From: Anaerolineae bacterium
Lineage (GTDB): Bacteria > Chloroflexota > Anaerolineae > UBA1429
Direction: 5' to 3'
Length of the DNA: 9,132 nucleotides
Assembly (NCBI GenBank): GCA_007123335.1
Contig: SKLG01000016.1
Coordinates: 1-9,132, forward strand
The position numbers were made by a program, and so were the translations under genes. Each line of letters starts with the position of its first letter. Position 1 is the stretch's first letter. The notes beneath the pieces were generated by a model, which was not told the origin of the DNA, did not search any database, and saw nothing but the letters and a program-made list of their open reading frames with translations. This document shows positions 1 to 5,707 of this stretch, one piece after another.

Positions 1-236
1 ATGGCGCCGGCCTGTCCTGTGACGCCCCCACCCTTGACCAATACGGTAATGCGATATGCGCCCTCGTTATCCGTAAGCACAAGCGGTCGCACGGCCTCGG
101 CCATATCCACCGGTCGGCTAAAGAACTCTTCGGCCGGGCGCCCATTGATGATGAACGCCTCACCGCCCGGATAAAGCCTCACCTGTGCGGTTGCGCTCTT
201 GCGCCGGCCAACAGCATAGTAGTACTGAGAATCCAC
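1..236 (-). CDS. rpsI: 30S ribosomal protein S9, N-terminal part (3' end beyond window)
   Basis: S9 is a small-subunit protein of the 30S head whose C-terminal tail reaches the P-site tRNA; that tail is not in this window. The visible 78 codons give an N-terminus reading MDSQYYYAVGRRKSATAQV, the YPGG and INGRP segments, and a final GGGVTGQAGA, which matches the S9 GG-x-x-GQAGAIRHG signature region. The start is a GTG at 236. It is chosen because a full AAGGAGG Shine-Dalgarno sequence lies 7 bases upstream (244-250) and because the protein then begins just before the conserved YYxxGRRK block. It lies 43 bases downstream of rplM, the usual L13-S9 pair. The family is about 130 residues long, so roughly 50 residues are missing because of the window edge, not because of damage. 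Confidence 0.97.
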   Translation of the reverse strand, partial: MDSQYYYAVGRRKSATAQVRLYPGGEAFIINGRPAEEFFSRPVDMAEAVRPLVLTDNEGAYRITVLVKGGGVTGQAGA

Positions 237-243
237 CTAATGC

Positions 244-250
244 CCTCCTT
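244..250 (-). promoter_or_regulatory. Shine-Dalgarno site of rpsI (fixes the GTG start)
   Basis: The minus strand reads AAGGAGG, followed by 7 bases and then GTG at 236. No ATG fits the conserved N-terminus of S9, so this site decides the start. Confidence 0.85.
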
Positions 251-279
251 ACTGTCTAGCCGTCGCTATGTGCGGTCGC

Positions 280-717
280 CTAGGCATATGTCACATCCAA
301 CGGTTGCGGTTTCTGCGCCTCATGGGGGTGGGAGTCGCCAGCATAGACCTTGAGCTTGCGAATCATCGCCCTACCCAGCCGATTCTTGGGTAACATTCCA
401 CGCACAGCCAGGTAAATCACCCGCTCTGGCTGTTTGGCCAACATCTCTTGCAACGTGCGCTGGCCCAGCCCTCCCGGATAGAGAGAGTGCCAGTAGTATT
501 TTTTCTCCAGCATTTTGTTGCCGGTGACCTCAATTTTATCCGCATTCACCACGATCACAAAGTCCCCGACATCCAGATGAGGTGAGAACATGGGCTTGTG
601 CTTGCCGCGCAGAATCGTCGCGATCTGCGTGGCCAATCGGCCCAAGTTCTTGCCTTTGGCGTCGACGACGTACCAATCTCGCTTTATGTCCGATGCTTTT
701 ACCGCATATGTCTTCAC
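280..717 (-). CDS. rplM: 50S ribosomal protein L13
   Basis: L13 is an early-assembling large-subunit protein that binds 23S rRNA. The 145-residue product has the L13 landmarks in order: KRDWYVVDAKGKNLGRLAT near the N-terminus, SPHLDVGDFVIVVNADK in the middle, KYYWHSLYPGGLG, and the signature AVRGMLPKNRLGRAMIRKLKVYAG, ending with HPHEAQKPQPLDV. The length is typical (142-150). The start is taken as GTG at 717, which gives MKTYAVKASDIKRDWY, since AAAGGAG lies 9 bases upstream. In-frame TTG (726) and GTG (723) codons directly abut or lie too close to that site to be used. The gene follows truA by 77 bases and precedes rpsI by 43. In many bacteria rplM-rpsI is a separate L13-S9 unit; here it sits directly behind the alpha-type operon. 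Confidence 0.97.
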   Translation of the reverse strand: MKTYAVKASDIKRDWYVVDAKGKNLGRLATQIATILRGKHKPMFSPHLDVGDFVIVVNADKIEVTGNKMLEKKYYWHSLYPGGLGQRTLQEMLAKQPERVIYLAVRGMLPKNRLGRAMIRKLKVYAGDSHPHEAQKPQPLDVTYA

Positions 718-726
718 GCCCACCAA

Positions 727-733
727 CTCCTTT
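727..733 (-). promoter_or_regulatory. Shine-Dalgarno site of rplM (selects GTG at 717)
   Basis: The minus strand reads AAAGGAG here. Spacing to GTG 717 is 9 bases, while spacing to the upstream in-frame TTG 726 is zero, so 717 is the plausible start. Confidence 0.7.
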
Positions 734-794
734 CACCCCTGCGCGGCATCAGGCCTCAGCCCATCATGGTCGAGCGCAGAGCGCTACTATTTCC

Positions 795-1550
795 TTATAT
801 CGAGTCTTGATAGCTCACTCGCTCAAGGCACAAGCCACAGGCCGGCGCCCGAACCCCGCATCGAGCCAGATCACGAGATGCGAGCAGAGCGACAAACTCG
901 TCGCGTGTCAGCATCCCACTCCCCACTTGGAGCAAAGAACCCACGATACGCCTGACCATGCCCCGCAAAAAAGCGTTGGCCTGGATCTCGAACTCGATCA
1001 GCCCGGGCCGACTCCCCGGCCGCCACCCGGCCTGGTATACACACCGCACCGTCTGGGTTCCCGTCGGTGGCTGCCCAAAGGCGGCCATATCATGAAAACC
1101 CACCAGCTCTGCCGCGGCTTCTGTCATGGCCTCCACATTCAGTGGTGATGGCACATGATGCGCAAATCGCGCCAACAACGGCGAGCGGACGGTGTTGTTA
1201 TAAACCGTGTACACATACGTTCGGCTTCTGGCGCTAAAGCGCGCATGAAAGCGCTCATCGGCCGCCGCCAGATCGCGAATCGCCACGTCCGCAGGCAAGA
1301 CGGCGTTCAGGGCGCGATGCAGATCACCCAAAGGATGTCTCCAGGAAACCTGGAAGCTGATGACCTGCCCCCTGGCGTGGACTCCGGCATCGGTACGTCC
1401 AGCGCCATTCACCCGCACCCCCTGCTGGGTGATGCGCTCCAGTGCCCGCTCCAGCTCACCCTGGATCGTCGCCCGATTGGGCTGTAGCTGGAACCCATGA
1501 TAGTCCGTGCCGTCATACTCGACTGTTGCGCAATAGTTCGGAGCGCTCAC
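795..1550 (-). CDS. truA: tRNA pseudouridine(38-40) synthase TruA
   Basis: TruA converts uridines 38, 39 and 40 in the anticodon arm of many tRNAs to pseudouridine, in the cytoplasm. The 251-residue product starts with the typical VEYDGTDYHGFQLQP strand and then carries the catalytic loop NGAGRTDAGVHARGQV. Asp54 in this loop is the expected nucleophile (Asp60 of the E. coli enzyme). The C-terminal half shows the conserved NAFLRGMVRRIVGSLLQVG helix that completes the active-site cleft. The length matches the family (about 245-270). The GTG start at 1550 lies 33 bases after rplQ and has only a poor Shine-Dalgarno match (AGAGACG), so translation may be weak or partly coupled to rplQ. An rplQ-truA-rplM-rpsI order is familiar from Firmicutes and related groups. 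The Cys-rich C-terminus (CGVRAPACGLCLE) resembles the usual family ending. Confidence 0.96.
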   Translation of the reverse strand: MSAPNYCATVEYDGTDYHGFQLQPNRATIQGELERALERITQQGVRVNGAGRTDAGVHARGQVISFQVSWRHPLGDLHRALNAVLPADVAIRDLAAADERFHARFSARSRTYVYTVYNNTVRSPLLARFAHHVPSPLNVEAMTEAAAELVGFHDMAAFGQPPTGTQTVRCVYQAGWRPGSRPGLIEFEIQANAFLRGMVRRIVGSLLQVGSGMLTRDEFVALLASRDLARCGVRAPACGLCLERVSYQDSI

Positions 1551-1583
1551 GCCGTCTCTGGCCCTAGCTGTAAAGGTGCCCTA

Positions 1584-1964
1584 CTACTCGACGATCTCCA
1601 ACAGCGCCATATTGGCGCCATCGCCCTGACGCGGACCCAACTTGATGACCCGCGTATAGCCCCCCGGGCGCTCCGCCAGACGTGGGGCAATCTCATCAAA
1701 GAGCTTGCGCACCACCTCGCCATCGGTAAGAAGCGCCGCCGCCAGCCGTCGCTCGTGCACATCGGCCTCATCGGCCTCGCGCTTGGCATAGCCGCGCTTG
1801 GCGATGGTCACCAGATGCTCAGCCTCGGAGCGAGCCGCCAAAGCCTTGGCATGCGTAGTCGTGATCCGCTCATGGCGAAACAACTCGGTCATTAGATTGC
1901 GAAACAACGCTCGCCGGTGCGCAGAAGAGCGCCCCAAACGACGTCCAGCCACTCGATGTCTCAT
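1584..1964 (-). CDS. rplQ: 50S ribosomal protein L17
   Basis: L17 is a large-subunit protein near the polypeptide exit region. The 126-residue product begins with MRHRVAGRRLGRSSAHRRALFRNLMTELFRHERITTT, a near-consensus L17 N-terminus (MRHxxxGRKLGRxxxHRxAxxRNL). It ends with the characteristic GGYTRVIKLGPRQGDGANMALLEIVE. The length is normal and no domain is missing. The ATG at 1964 is preceded 9 bases upstream by AGGGG, a moderate ribosome-binding site. It lies 56 bases downstream of rpoA, the near-universal rpoA-rplQ pair that closes the alpha operon, and 33 bases before truA. No terminator is visible after it, so read-through into truA is likely. Confidence 0.97.
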   Translation of the reverse strand: MRHRVAGRRLGRSSAHRRALFRNLMTELFRHERITTTHAKALAARSEAEHLVTIAKRGYAKREADEADVHERRLAAALLTDGEVVRKLFDEIAPRLAERPGGYTRVIKLGPRQGDGANMALLEIVE

Positions 1965-2020
1965 TGCAAACTACCCCTGTCAATCATTGCACAACGGCGA
2001 TGCCGATGTGTGTCGCCAAA

Positions 2021-2974
2021 TCAGGGCGCCAACTCGTAATCCGGCGGCAAATATCCTCTGTCGGTCATGCTCTCGACCAACTCGTCAAGGGATTTCTCGC
2101 CAAAGTTACGGATGGCGAGTATTTCGGATGCACCCTGTTCGAGGCGCTCCATGATATCCCCAACCGTCGAGAGGCCCGCGCGCTTGAGGCAATTGTAAGC
2201 ACGCATGCTCAGCTCAAGCTCTTCGATGGGCACCTCGTCAAACTCTCTTGCCTCGGTCTCGATCTCTTCGATCTCGCTTACCACTGGTCTTTCAGCCTCG
2301 GTGAACTCGGCCAAAGGACTAAGGTGCTGCATAAGGATGCGCGCCGCCTCGGTAAGCGCATCACCGGGCTTGATAGTGCCATTGGTCCAGATCTCTAGCT
2401 TGAGCAGGTCATAATTGGTGATCTGCTCAATGCGTGCCGGCTCTACGCTATGGTTGACCTTGACGATGGGACTGAACACGGCATCCAGCGGAATCTGCCC
2501 AATGGGCATGTTATCGCGATCTTCGGCGGGGGCATACCCCACACCTCGCTCCACGATGAGCTCAATCTCAAGATCCGATTCAAGAGTATCCAGAGTCAAC
2601 AACTGAAACTCGGGATTGACAATTTCCACATTGGACGGGGCCTCAATATCGCCGGCCGTGATCACGCTCTTACCCCGCGCCGAGACCCTCATGCGTACCT
2701 GCTCCTCACTATAGGACAGCAGGTGGATCTGCTTGAGGTTCAGAAGCAACTCGGTCATATCCTCTTTGGCGCCAGGGATCGTCGTAAACTCGTGGGGCAC
2801 GCCGGTCACACGCACTGACGTGATGGCGGCACCAGGCAGCGACGACAACAGCACGCGCCGCATGGCGATGCCCAGCGTCGTACCATAGCCCCTGGCCATC
2901 GGACCTATCGCATAGCGCCCATAGTTCTGGGTGCTGGCTTCACTTTCTATTCTTGGTAATACTTGATGCAGCAA
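2021..2974 (-). CDS. rpoA: DNA-directed RNA polymerase alpha subunit
   Basis: The alpha subunit dimerises to nucleate assembly of RNA polymerase and contacts promoters and activators. The 317-residue product has the N-terminal assembly domain with ARGYGTTLGIAMRRVLLSSLPGAAIT (residues 27-52, containing the Arg-Arg of the beta-contact region). It then shows TTIPGAKEDMTELLLNLK and NYDLLKLEIWTNGTIKP, an acidic linker (about 224-249), and a C-terminal domain from about 250. Arg258 and Asn261 in that domain match E. coli Arg265 and Asn268, which bind UP-element DNA, and the helix-hairpin-helix IRNFGEKSLDELVE follows. The length is typical. The start is TTG at 2974, chosen because a full AAGGAGG lies 6 bases upstream and the product aligns with usual alpha N-termini. 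A 101-base spacer with an inverted repeat separates it from rpsD. Confidence 0.98.
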   Translation of the reverse strand: MLHQVLPRIESEASTQNYGRYAIGPMARGYGTTLGIAMRRVLLSSLPGAAITSVRVTGVPHEFTTIPGAKEDMTELLLNLKQIHLLSYSEEQVRMRVSARGKSVITAGDIEAPSNVEIVNPEFQLLTLDTLESDLEIELIVERGVGYAPAEDRDNMPIGQIPLDAVFSPIVKVNHSVEPARIEQITNYDLLKLEIWTNGTIKPGDALTEAARILMQHLSPLAEFTEAERPVVSEIEEIETEAREFDEVPIEELELSMRAYNCLKRAGLSTVGDIMERLEQGASEILAIRNFGEKSLDELVESMTDRGYLPPDYELAP

Positions 2975-2980
2975 AGGGTA

Positions 2981-2987
2981 CCTCCTT
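2981..2987 (-). promoter_or_regulatory. Shine-Dalgarno site of rpoA (fixes the TTG start)
   Basis: The minus strand reads AAGGAGG, followed by 6 bases and TTG at 2974. The next in-frame codon is CTG, and no ATG is near. A strong site paired with a weak start codon may set alpha output. Confidence 0.85.
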
Positions 2988-3001
2988 ACGGACTTTTACG
3001 A

Positions 3002-3043
3002 CGACTCGGGCCTGACTCACGGTTCTGATGACAGGCCCCGTCG
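3002..3043 (-). promoter_or_regulatory. Inverted repeat in rpsD-rpoA spacer, possible mRNA leader structure
   Basis: In the mRNA sense, GGGCCTG (3038-3032) can pair perfectly with CAGGCCC (3014-3008) around a 17-base loop. An outer CGAC/GTCG stem (3043-3040 with 3005-3002) lies across a small 1x2 internal loop. No T-run follows, so this is not an intrinsic terminator. It ends about 15 bases before the rpoA Shine-Dalgarno site. It could be an r-protein binding site or an RNA-processing site; that role is inferred, and only the pairing is seen. Confidence 0.4.
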
Positions 3044-3075
3044 CATCGTAAGCGCGCGGCTCATCGCACCGACGT

Positions 3076-3711
3076 CTAGCGCGAATAGTACTCGACGATG
3101 AGCTGCTCGTTCACCGGAGCATCAATCTGCTCGCGCGTCGGAAAAGCCACTACGGTGCCGCTCATCTCGCTCGCGTTGAGGCTCAGCCACTCTGGAACAG
3201 AACGGTGCTCCAGAATCTCGGCCAAATCTCGAAAGTACCCGTTGCTTTGCTTTTGCTCGCGCACGCGGATCTGATCACCCACGTTAACCAACGCCGACGG
3301 AATATCGGTCTTGACACCGTTCAGCTCAATATGGCCATGGTTGACCAACTGCCTGGCCTGGGCACGCGAGTCGGCAAAGCCTAGCCGATACACGACATTG
3401 TCCAGACGCCGCTCGAGAATGACGAGCAGGTTAAAGCCGGTCTGTCCTCGTGCCCGCAGAGCCAGATCAAAGTAGCGACGAAACTGCCTCTCCAAAACGC
3501 CATAGAAGCGTCGCGCCCGCTGCTTCTCGCGCAACTGCTGCCCATAGTCCGACTCTTGCCGGCGGAACCGAGCCTGACGTCCATGCATACCGGGAACAAA
3601 GGGGCGCCGCTCTACGGCGCACTTGGGCGAAAGGCAACGCTCTCCCTTGAGAAAGAGTTTCATTCCCTCGCGACGACATAACTTGCAGACCGACTCTTTA
3701 TACCTTGCCAT
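3076..3711 (-). CDS. rpsD: 30S ribosomal protein S4 (four-cysteine form)
   Basis: S4 binds 16S rRNA first in assembly of the 30S body, lines the mRNA entry channel and in many bacteria represses its own operon. The 211-residue product has an N-terminal zinc-type motif with Cys9, Cys12, Cys26 and Cys31, the same spacing as the zinc-binding S4 of Thermus thermophilus. A central helical region comes next, followed by an S4 RNA-binding domain (about 101-165, RRLDNVVYRLGFADSRAQARQLVNHGHI) and the typical end NEQLIVEYYSR. The reading frame stays open for 37 codons upstream, but the ATG at 3711 gives the conserved MARYKESVCKLCRREG start and has AGGAGG 4 bases before it. The 185-base spacer from rpsK is the longest in the window and looks structured, which fits possible S4 autoregulation (inference). 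Confidence 0.97.
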   Translation of the reverse strand: MARYKESVCKLCRREGMKLFLKGERCLSPKCAVERRPFVPGMHGRQARFRRQESDYGQQLREKQRARRFYGVLERQFRRYFDLALRARGQTGFNLLVILERRLDNVVYRLGFADSRAQARQLVNHGHIELNGVKTDIPSALVNVGDQIRVREQKQSNGYFRDLAEILEHRSVPEWLSLNASEMSGTVVAFPTREQIDAPVNEQLIVEYYSR

Positions 3712-3727
3712 TGAACCTCCTAAGATA

Positions 3728-3771
3728 GCGGCCAGTGGCGACCCACAAAAGATCGCGACACACTTGACCGC
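3728..3771 (-). promoter_or_regulatory. Inverted repeat just upstream of the rpsD ribosome-binding site
   Basis: In the mRNA sense GCGGTCA (3771-3765) can pair with TGGCCGC (3734-3728), seven pairs including one G-U. A smaller GTGG/CCAC hairpin (3746-3735) lies inside. The stem ends 6 bases before the AGGAGG of rpsD at 3716-3721, so folding could affect ribosome access. A regulatory role, for example as a binding site for S4, is inferred. Confidence 0.35.
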
Positions 3772-3797
3772 AGCGGGTTTACGTAGATAAGAACCGG

Positions 3798-3847
3798 CGG
3801 GTGATCCACGTCTTCCCCGCACCCGAGTTGTGAGCCTTCAAGCTCAC
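3798..3847 (-). promoter_or_regulatory. Tandem hairpins in the rpsK-rpsD spacer
   Basis: Two inverted repeats lie in the middle of the 185-base spacer. GTGAGC/GCTCAC (arms 3847-3842 and 3835-3830) has a 6-base loop, and CGGGTG/CACCCG (arms 3825-3820 and 3803-3798) has a 16-base loop. Neither is followed by a T-run, so they are not classical terminators. Together with the repeat at 3728-3771 they suggest a structured leader for rpsD. A tiny start-stop reading frame of three codons (3855-3844) precedes them and is probably chance. Confidence 0.35.
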
Positions 3848-3896
3848 CCCGCCATAATTGAGAAATCTCTCCTCGCACCCAAAACGCCACGGTTGA

Positions 3897-4295
3897 CTAG
3901 ATGCGGCGTTTCTTGGGTGGGCGACAGCCGTTATGCGGCAACGGCGTCACATCGGTGATCGAGCGCACGCGCAATCCAGACGCCTGCATCTGTCGCAGAG
4001 CGGCCTCACGGCCAGGGCCAGGGCCCTTGACAAAGACATCCACCGTGCGCATGCCCATGTCCATGGCCATGCGACTGGCGGTCTCTGTCGCGGTCTGGGC
4101 CGCAAAAGGCGTACTCTTGCGAGAGCCGCGAAAATCCTGTCCCGCGCTGCGCCAACACACCACATTCCCCTCAGGGTCGGTGAAGGTGATGATGGTGTTA
4201 TTGAACGTCGACTGAATATAGACTCGGCCGTGCGGGACATTGCGCCGCTCGCGACGCCCTCCGCGCCCCCGTCCTCTACCTCTGGCTCGCCCCAT
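3897..4295 (-). CDS. rpsK: 30S ribosomal protein S11
   Basis: S11 sits on the 30S platform and helps to form the mRNA exit region near the anti-Shine-Dalgarno sequence. The 132-residue product has an Arg/Gly-rich N-terminus and then VPHGRVYIQSTFNNTIITFTDPEGNV, GSRKSTPFAAQTATE, VDVFVKGPGPGREAALR and the diagnostic DVTPLPHNGCRPPKKRRI. The Asn-Gly pair at 122-123 is the site modified to isoaspartate in E. coli S11. The ATG at 4295 has GGAGG 5 bases upstream, and the gap after rpsM is only 15 bases. One oddity: the normally conserved loop before GSRKS reads SAGQDFRGSRKS, one residue shorter than the usual form (E. coli TAGGSGFRGSRKS) and with Asp replacing the Gly before Phe. Confidence 0.97.
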   Translation of the reverse strand: MGRARGRGRGRGGRRERRNVPHGRVYIQSTFNNTIITFTDPEGNVVCWRSAGQDFRGSRKSTPFAAQTATETASRMAMDMGMRTVDVFVKGPGPGREAALRQMQASGLRVRSITDVTPLPHNGCRPPKKRRI

Positions 4296-4310
4296 ACTAA
4301 CCTCCGATTG

Positions 4311-4694
4311 CTACTTTTTGGCCGCGGCCCGCTTGCGCCCGGCGACCGTCCTGCGCGAGCCACGTCGGGTGCGCGCGTTGGTCTTGGTTCGCTGACCACG
4401 CACCGGCAGGTTGCGTCGATGCCGCAAACCGCGATACGATCCAATATCCTGCAAACGCTTGATGTTCATGGCCACTTCGCGACGCAAATCGCCCTCGACC
4501 ATGTACTCTCCGTCGATCACCTCACGCAGGCGCGCGATCTCGCCCTCGGTCAGATCCCGACATCGCGTCGTGGGGTCAATGGCCGTCTTGGCCAGAATCT
4601 CTTGACTACGGCTGCGGCCGATCCCATAGATGTAGGTCAGGCCGATCTCAACCTGCTTTTCGTTTGGAACGTCTACTCCAGCAATACGCGCCAT
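4311..4694 (-). CDS. rpsM: 30S ribosomal protein S13
   Basis: S13 is in the 30S head and makes intersubunit bridges and P-site tRNA contacts through its basic C-terminal tail. The 127-residue product starts MARIAGVDVPNEKQVEIGLTYIYGIGRSRSQEIL, the standard S13 N-terminus. It carries the helix-two-turn-helix region and the signature IGSYRGLRHRRNLPVRGQRTKTNARTRRG, then an extended Lys/Arg-rich end (GRKRAAAKK). The length is slightly above the family's 115-125. The ATG at 4694 has AGGAGG 7 bases upstream. It lies 46 bases after rpmJ and 15 bases before rpsK, the conserved L36-S13-S11 order. Confidence 0.98.
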   Translation of the reverse strand: MARIAGVDVPNEKQVEIGLTYIYGIGRSRSQEILAKTAIDPTTRCRDLTEGEIARLREVIDGEYMVEGDLRREVAMNIKRLQDIGSYRGLRHRRNLPVRGQRTKTNARTRRGSRRTVAGRKRAAAKK

Positions 4695-4740
4695 ACCTTA
4701 ACCTCCTAGCTCTCCTCCAGACAAAACCCGGTAGAGCTAC

Positions 4741-4854
4741 CTATCCTTGACGCTGCTTGTGTCGCGGATTATCACAAATCACGCGCACAACGCCTCTGCG
4801 TCGAATAATCTTGCACTTCTCACAACGTTTCTTTACTGCGGGACGCACTTTCAT
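4741..4854 (-). CDS. rpmJ: 50S ribosomal protein L36 (zinc-ribbon form)
   Basis: This 37-codon gene encodes the smallest large-subunit protein, which stabilises 23S rRNA late in assembly. The translation begins MKVRPAVKKRCEKCKIIRRR and ends NPRHKQRQG, a near-consensus L36. Cys11, Cys14, Cys27 and His32 form the complete zinc-ribbon ligand set, so this is the zinc-containing form and not the zinc-free paralogue made under zinc limitation in some bacteria. The ATG at 4854 has GGGAGG 7 bases upstream. It directly follows map, with only 27 bases between them. In many bacteria infA sits in that place; here there is no room for it. Confidence 0.97.
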   Translation of the reverse strand: MKVRPAVKKRCEKCKIIRRRGVVRVICDNPRHKQRQG

Positions 4855-4881
4855 CGTCCTACCTCCCTAATCGGCTGAGCA

Positions 4882-5655
4882 CTAGCGTTCTTGGCGCCGG
4901 GTCAATATCTCGGCGCCATCTTTTGTAATGGCGATGGTATGCTCAAAATGGGCCGACGGACAGCTATCCGCGGTGACCACCGTCCAATGATCGGACAGCA
5001 CCTTGGTCTCCGCGCCACAAAGCGCCAACATCGGCTCCAGCGCAAAGGTCATGCCCGCCTCGAGCGTAACGCCGCGATTCGGAGGTCCCCAATTGGGAAC
5101 ATTGGGTGGCTCATGCATCTGCTGCCCGATGCCATGCCCACCATACTCACGAATCACGCTCAGACCGGCTTCTTCCGCTGCGCCCTCGATGGCATGAGAG
5201 ATGGCCCCCAAACGCACCCCCGCTCGGGCCGCAGCGATGCCTGCCTCTAGAGCATGCTGTGTCGTCGCCAACAGCGACCACAGCGATTCTTCTACCTCGC
5301 CCACCGGAACGGTGAGCGCCGCATCGCCCTGATACCCCTGCCAAATGGCCCCCACATCGACGCTCACGATATCGCCCTCTTTGAGCCGCCGCGTGCTCGG
5401 GATACCGTGCACCACCTCTTCATTGATCGAGGCGCAGATGGTCGCCGGATACCCCAGGTAGCCCTTGAAAGAGGGCACGCCGCCCATGTCGCGGATGATC
5501 GTCTCGGCGATCTCGTCGAGCCGGCGGGTAGTCATACCAGGTTCGATCTGCCCCTGTAGCTCGTACAGTACCTCGGCAACGATCTGGCCAGCCCGCCTCA
5601 TCAGGCTCAGTTCTTCAGCGTTCTTGACGGGCACCTTGGATCGACCACGAACCAT
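4882..5655 (-). CDS. map: Methionine aminopeptidase, type I
   Basis: This enzyme removes the initiator methionine from nascent proteins as they leave the ribosome, using two divalent metal ions. The 257-residue product has the creatinase/pita-bread fold markers. Asp100, Asp111, His174, Glu207 and Glu238 match the five metal ligands of E. coli MetAP (Asp97, Asp108, His171, Glu204, Glu235). His83 and His181 match the substrate-side histidines. Motifs seen are INEEVVHGIP, GDIVSVDVGA, YGGHGIGQQMHEPPNVPNWG and FALEPML. There is no long N-terminal zinc-finger or SH3-binding extension. The ATG at 5655 has only a weak ribosome-binding site (TAGGT). A good promoter lies 19-46 bases upstream, which would give a very short leader of about 12 bases. 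Confidence 0.97.
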   Translation of the reverse strand: MVRGRSKVPVKNAEELSLMRRAGQIVAEVLYELQGQIEPGMTTRRLDEIAETIIRDMGGVPSFKGYLGYPATICASINEEVVHGIPSTRRLKEGDIVSVDVGAIWQGYQGDAALTVPVGEVEESLWSLLATTQHALEAGIAAARAGVRLGAISHAIEGAAEEAGLSVIREYGGHGIGQQMHEPPNVPNWGPPNRGVTLEAGMTFALEPMLALCGAETKVLSDHWTVVTADSCPSAHFEHTIAITKDGAEILTRRQER

Positions 5656-5673
5656 CTACCTACGCGACCCCCC

Positions 5674-5701
5674 ATTATACCACAAAGGCGCTCAAGAGCA
5701 A
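5674..5701 (-). promoter_or_regulatory. Sigma-70-type promoter upstream of map
   Basis: The minus strand holds a perfect TATAAT (-10) at 5679-5674, directly preceded by TGG, which gives the extended -10 pattern TGnTATAAT. Sixteen bases upstream is TTGCTC (5701-5696), matching the -35 consensus at its first three positions. The site lies wholly in the 52-base spacer between adk and map. A start around 5667-5668 would leave about 12 bases of leader before the map ATG. This would transcribe map and the following r-protein and rpoA genes independently of the spc genes. Sequence match only; not proven. Confidence 0.65.
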
Positions 5702-5707
5702 AAAAAT

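Noticed and set aside
780..800. TATAAG near the truA stop as a -10 box for rplM
   Set aside because: The nearest TTGAGC lies 21 bases upstream, too far for a -35, and the -10 match is imperfect in a coding region.
3712..3822. 37-residue N-terminal extension of S4
   Set aside because: The frame is open, but the internal ATG at 3711 gives the conserved S4 start and has AGGAGG before it. The extension has no similarity to S4.
3844..3855. Three-codon start-stop frame in the rpsK-rpsD spacer as a leader peptide
   Set aside because: It is too short to judge, and the SD-like GAGGAG is 13 bases away, beyond usual spacing.
3933..4709. 258-codon plus-strand open frame across rpsK and rpsM
   Set aside because: It runs antisense through two certain r-protein genes, has no recognisable family features, and is a typical shadow frame in G+C-rich DNA.
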